A stretch of DNA of 6,598 bases from an uncultured Holosporaceae bacterium (GTDB lineage Bacteria; Pseudomonadota; Alphaproteobacteria; RUG11792), in assembly GCA_947285985.1 (NCBI GenBank), contig CAMYPB010000044.1, positions 1 through 6,598 on the forward strand, in the 5' to 3' direction. The notes under the pieces were generated by a model. It had not been told where the DNA came from and made no database searches. It saw nothing but the letters and a program-made list of their open reading frames with translations. The translations under genes were made by a program, and so were the position numbers. Below are positions 5,941-6,598 of the stretch, piece after piece; positions within the stretch are counted from its first letter, which is position 1; the number at the start of each line of letters is the position of its first letter.

Positions 5941-6598
5941 ATGATACGTATGATAGTTGGGTATATATTGATATTGTGTCTTGCATTTTTGATGTCGAAT
6001 AACAAGAGGGAGATTATCGCGAAAAATTGTAGGGTGATTTTTTTAGGTATTCTTTTACAGATTATTTTATGTTTTTCAATGGTGAATATTCCATCGATAA
6101 CGAATTTTTTCGAGAGATTTGCTGATGGGATCATGATTTTGAAGGATGCGACACTTGAAGGTACGAAATTTGTGTTCGGATTTTTAGGGGGTGGGGACGT
6201 TCCATTTGATATAACCAATAAAAATAGTCTATTTATTTTCGCATTTCAAGCACTTCCAACTGTTATACTTGTCTCTATATTATCTGCGATATTGACATAT
6301 TTAAAAATACTTCCTTTTATTTCGAAGATAGTTGGATCGTTTTTCAGGATTATTTTTAGGGTGAACAATTATGTTGGAATGATAAGTGCTGCGAAGATAT
6401 TGCTCGGTCAATTTGAGGCCCCTTTATTAGTCAAGCATAAACTTCCTGACATCAATAGAAAAGGGATTCTCATAATGTTATCCCTTGCATTTTCAACGAG
6501 TTCCGCCTCTCTCATGCCGATATATGCATCCGCAATTTCGAGGGTGTGTCCGAATTCGATGCGTCATATGATAATGTCGAGTGTTATATGTGTTATAT
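5941..6598 (+). CDS. CNT-family nucleoside transporter, 3' end beyond the window
   Basis: The first 219 residues are visible, about half of a usual CNT protein (around 400 residues). CNT transporters import nucleosides across the inner membrane, driven by Na+ or H+. The visible order matches alphaproteobacterial members: two N-terminal helices (about 4-19 and 31-50), an amphipathic stretch, the GTKFVFGFLGGG motif (74-85), the gate segment FAFQALPTVILVSILSAI (100-117), then the first re-entrant hairpin SAAKILLGQFEAPLLV (149-164) and the following helix ending in PIYASAI. The GQ-x-E motif (156-159) corresponds to the base-binding hairpin known from Vibrio cholerae CNT (GQTE). Unusually, Lys152 sits where family members normally have Asn, and Phe158 replaces Thr. 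The frame is open to the edge. It is divergent from cckA and not obviously in an operon with any gene seen here. NDK acts downstream on imported nucleosides once they have been phosphorylated to diphosphates. Confidence 0.88.
   Translation, partial: MIRMIVGYILILCLAFLMSNNKREIIAKNCRVIFLGILLQIILCFSMVNIPSITNFFERFADGIMILKDATLEGTKFVFGFLGGGDVPFDITNKNSLFIFAFQALPTVILVSILSAILTYLKILPFISKIVGSFFRIIFRVNNYVGMISAAKILLGQFEAPLLVKHKLPDINRKGILIMLSLAFSTSSASLMPIYASAISRVCPNSMRHMIMSSVICVI

Noticed and set aside
5796..6218. Minus-strand open frame over the start of the nucleoside transporter
   Set aside because: The plus strand carries clear CNT motifs and a well-spaced Shine-Dalgarno; this frame has no recognisable domain and also overlaps the cckA start.

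Overview
The window is strongly AT-rich and looks like part of a reduced or host-associated alphaproteobacterial genome, most plausibly of the Holosporales/Rickettsiales kind. Three things point there. The 3425-5821 protein has the architecture of CckA, the hybrid histidine kinase at the top of the alphaproteobacterial CckA-ChpT-CtrA cell-cycle phosphorelay. The partial gene at the right edge encodes a CNT-family nucleoside transporter, common in such bacteria. The base composition is low in G+C throughout. The exact taxon cannot be fixed from sequence reading alone.

Layout from left to right. (1) 44-826, minus: an exported protein of unknown function made of two diverged copies of one helical domain, with its own promoter and an inverted repeat upstream. 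(2) 938-2119, minus: a compact but catalytically complete glucose-6-phosphate isomerase (pgi). (3) 2120-2371: a divergent promoter region. (4) 2372-2797, plus: nucleoside diphosphate kinase (ndk). (5) 2839-3399, plus: a CDP-alcohol phosphatidyltransferase, probably PgsA, 41 bases behind ndk and likely co-transcribed. (6) 3425-5821, minus: cckA, convergent with pgsA across only 25 bases. (7) 5822-5940: the divergent cckA/transporter spacer. (8) 5941 to the window end, plus: a CNT nucleoside transporter cut by the window edge.

Most of the content is housekeeping: central sugar metabolism, NTP balancing, phospholipid synthesis, cell-cycle signalling and nucleoside uptake. Nucleoside import and NDK fit together biochemically, since both feed the NTP pool, but they are not in one operon. 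No tRNA, rRNA, CRISPR array, insertion sequence or phage gene was seen. The part that is not routine is the leftmost gene: a secreted, internally duplicated protein with codon use unlike its neighbours and a 22-base perfect repeat marking the domain junctions. Two smaller oddities are a lysine at a predicted cation-coordinating position of the transporter and a cysteine cluster in the sensor part of CckA.
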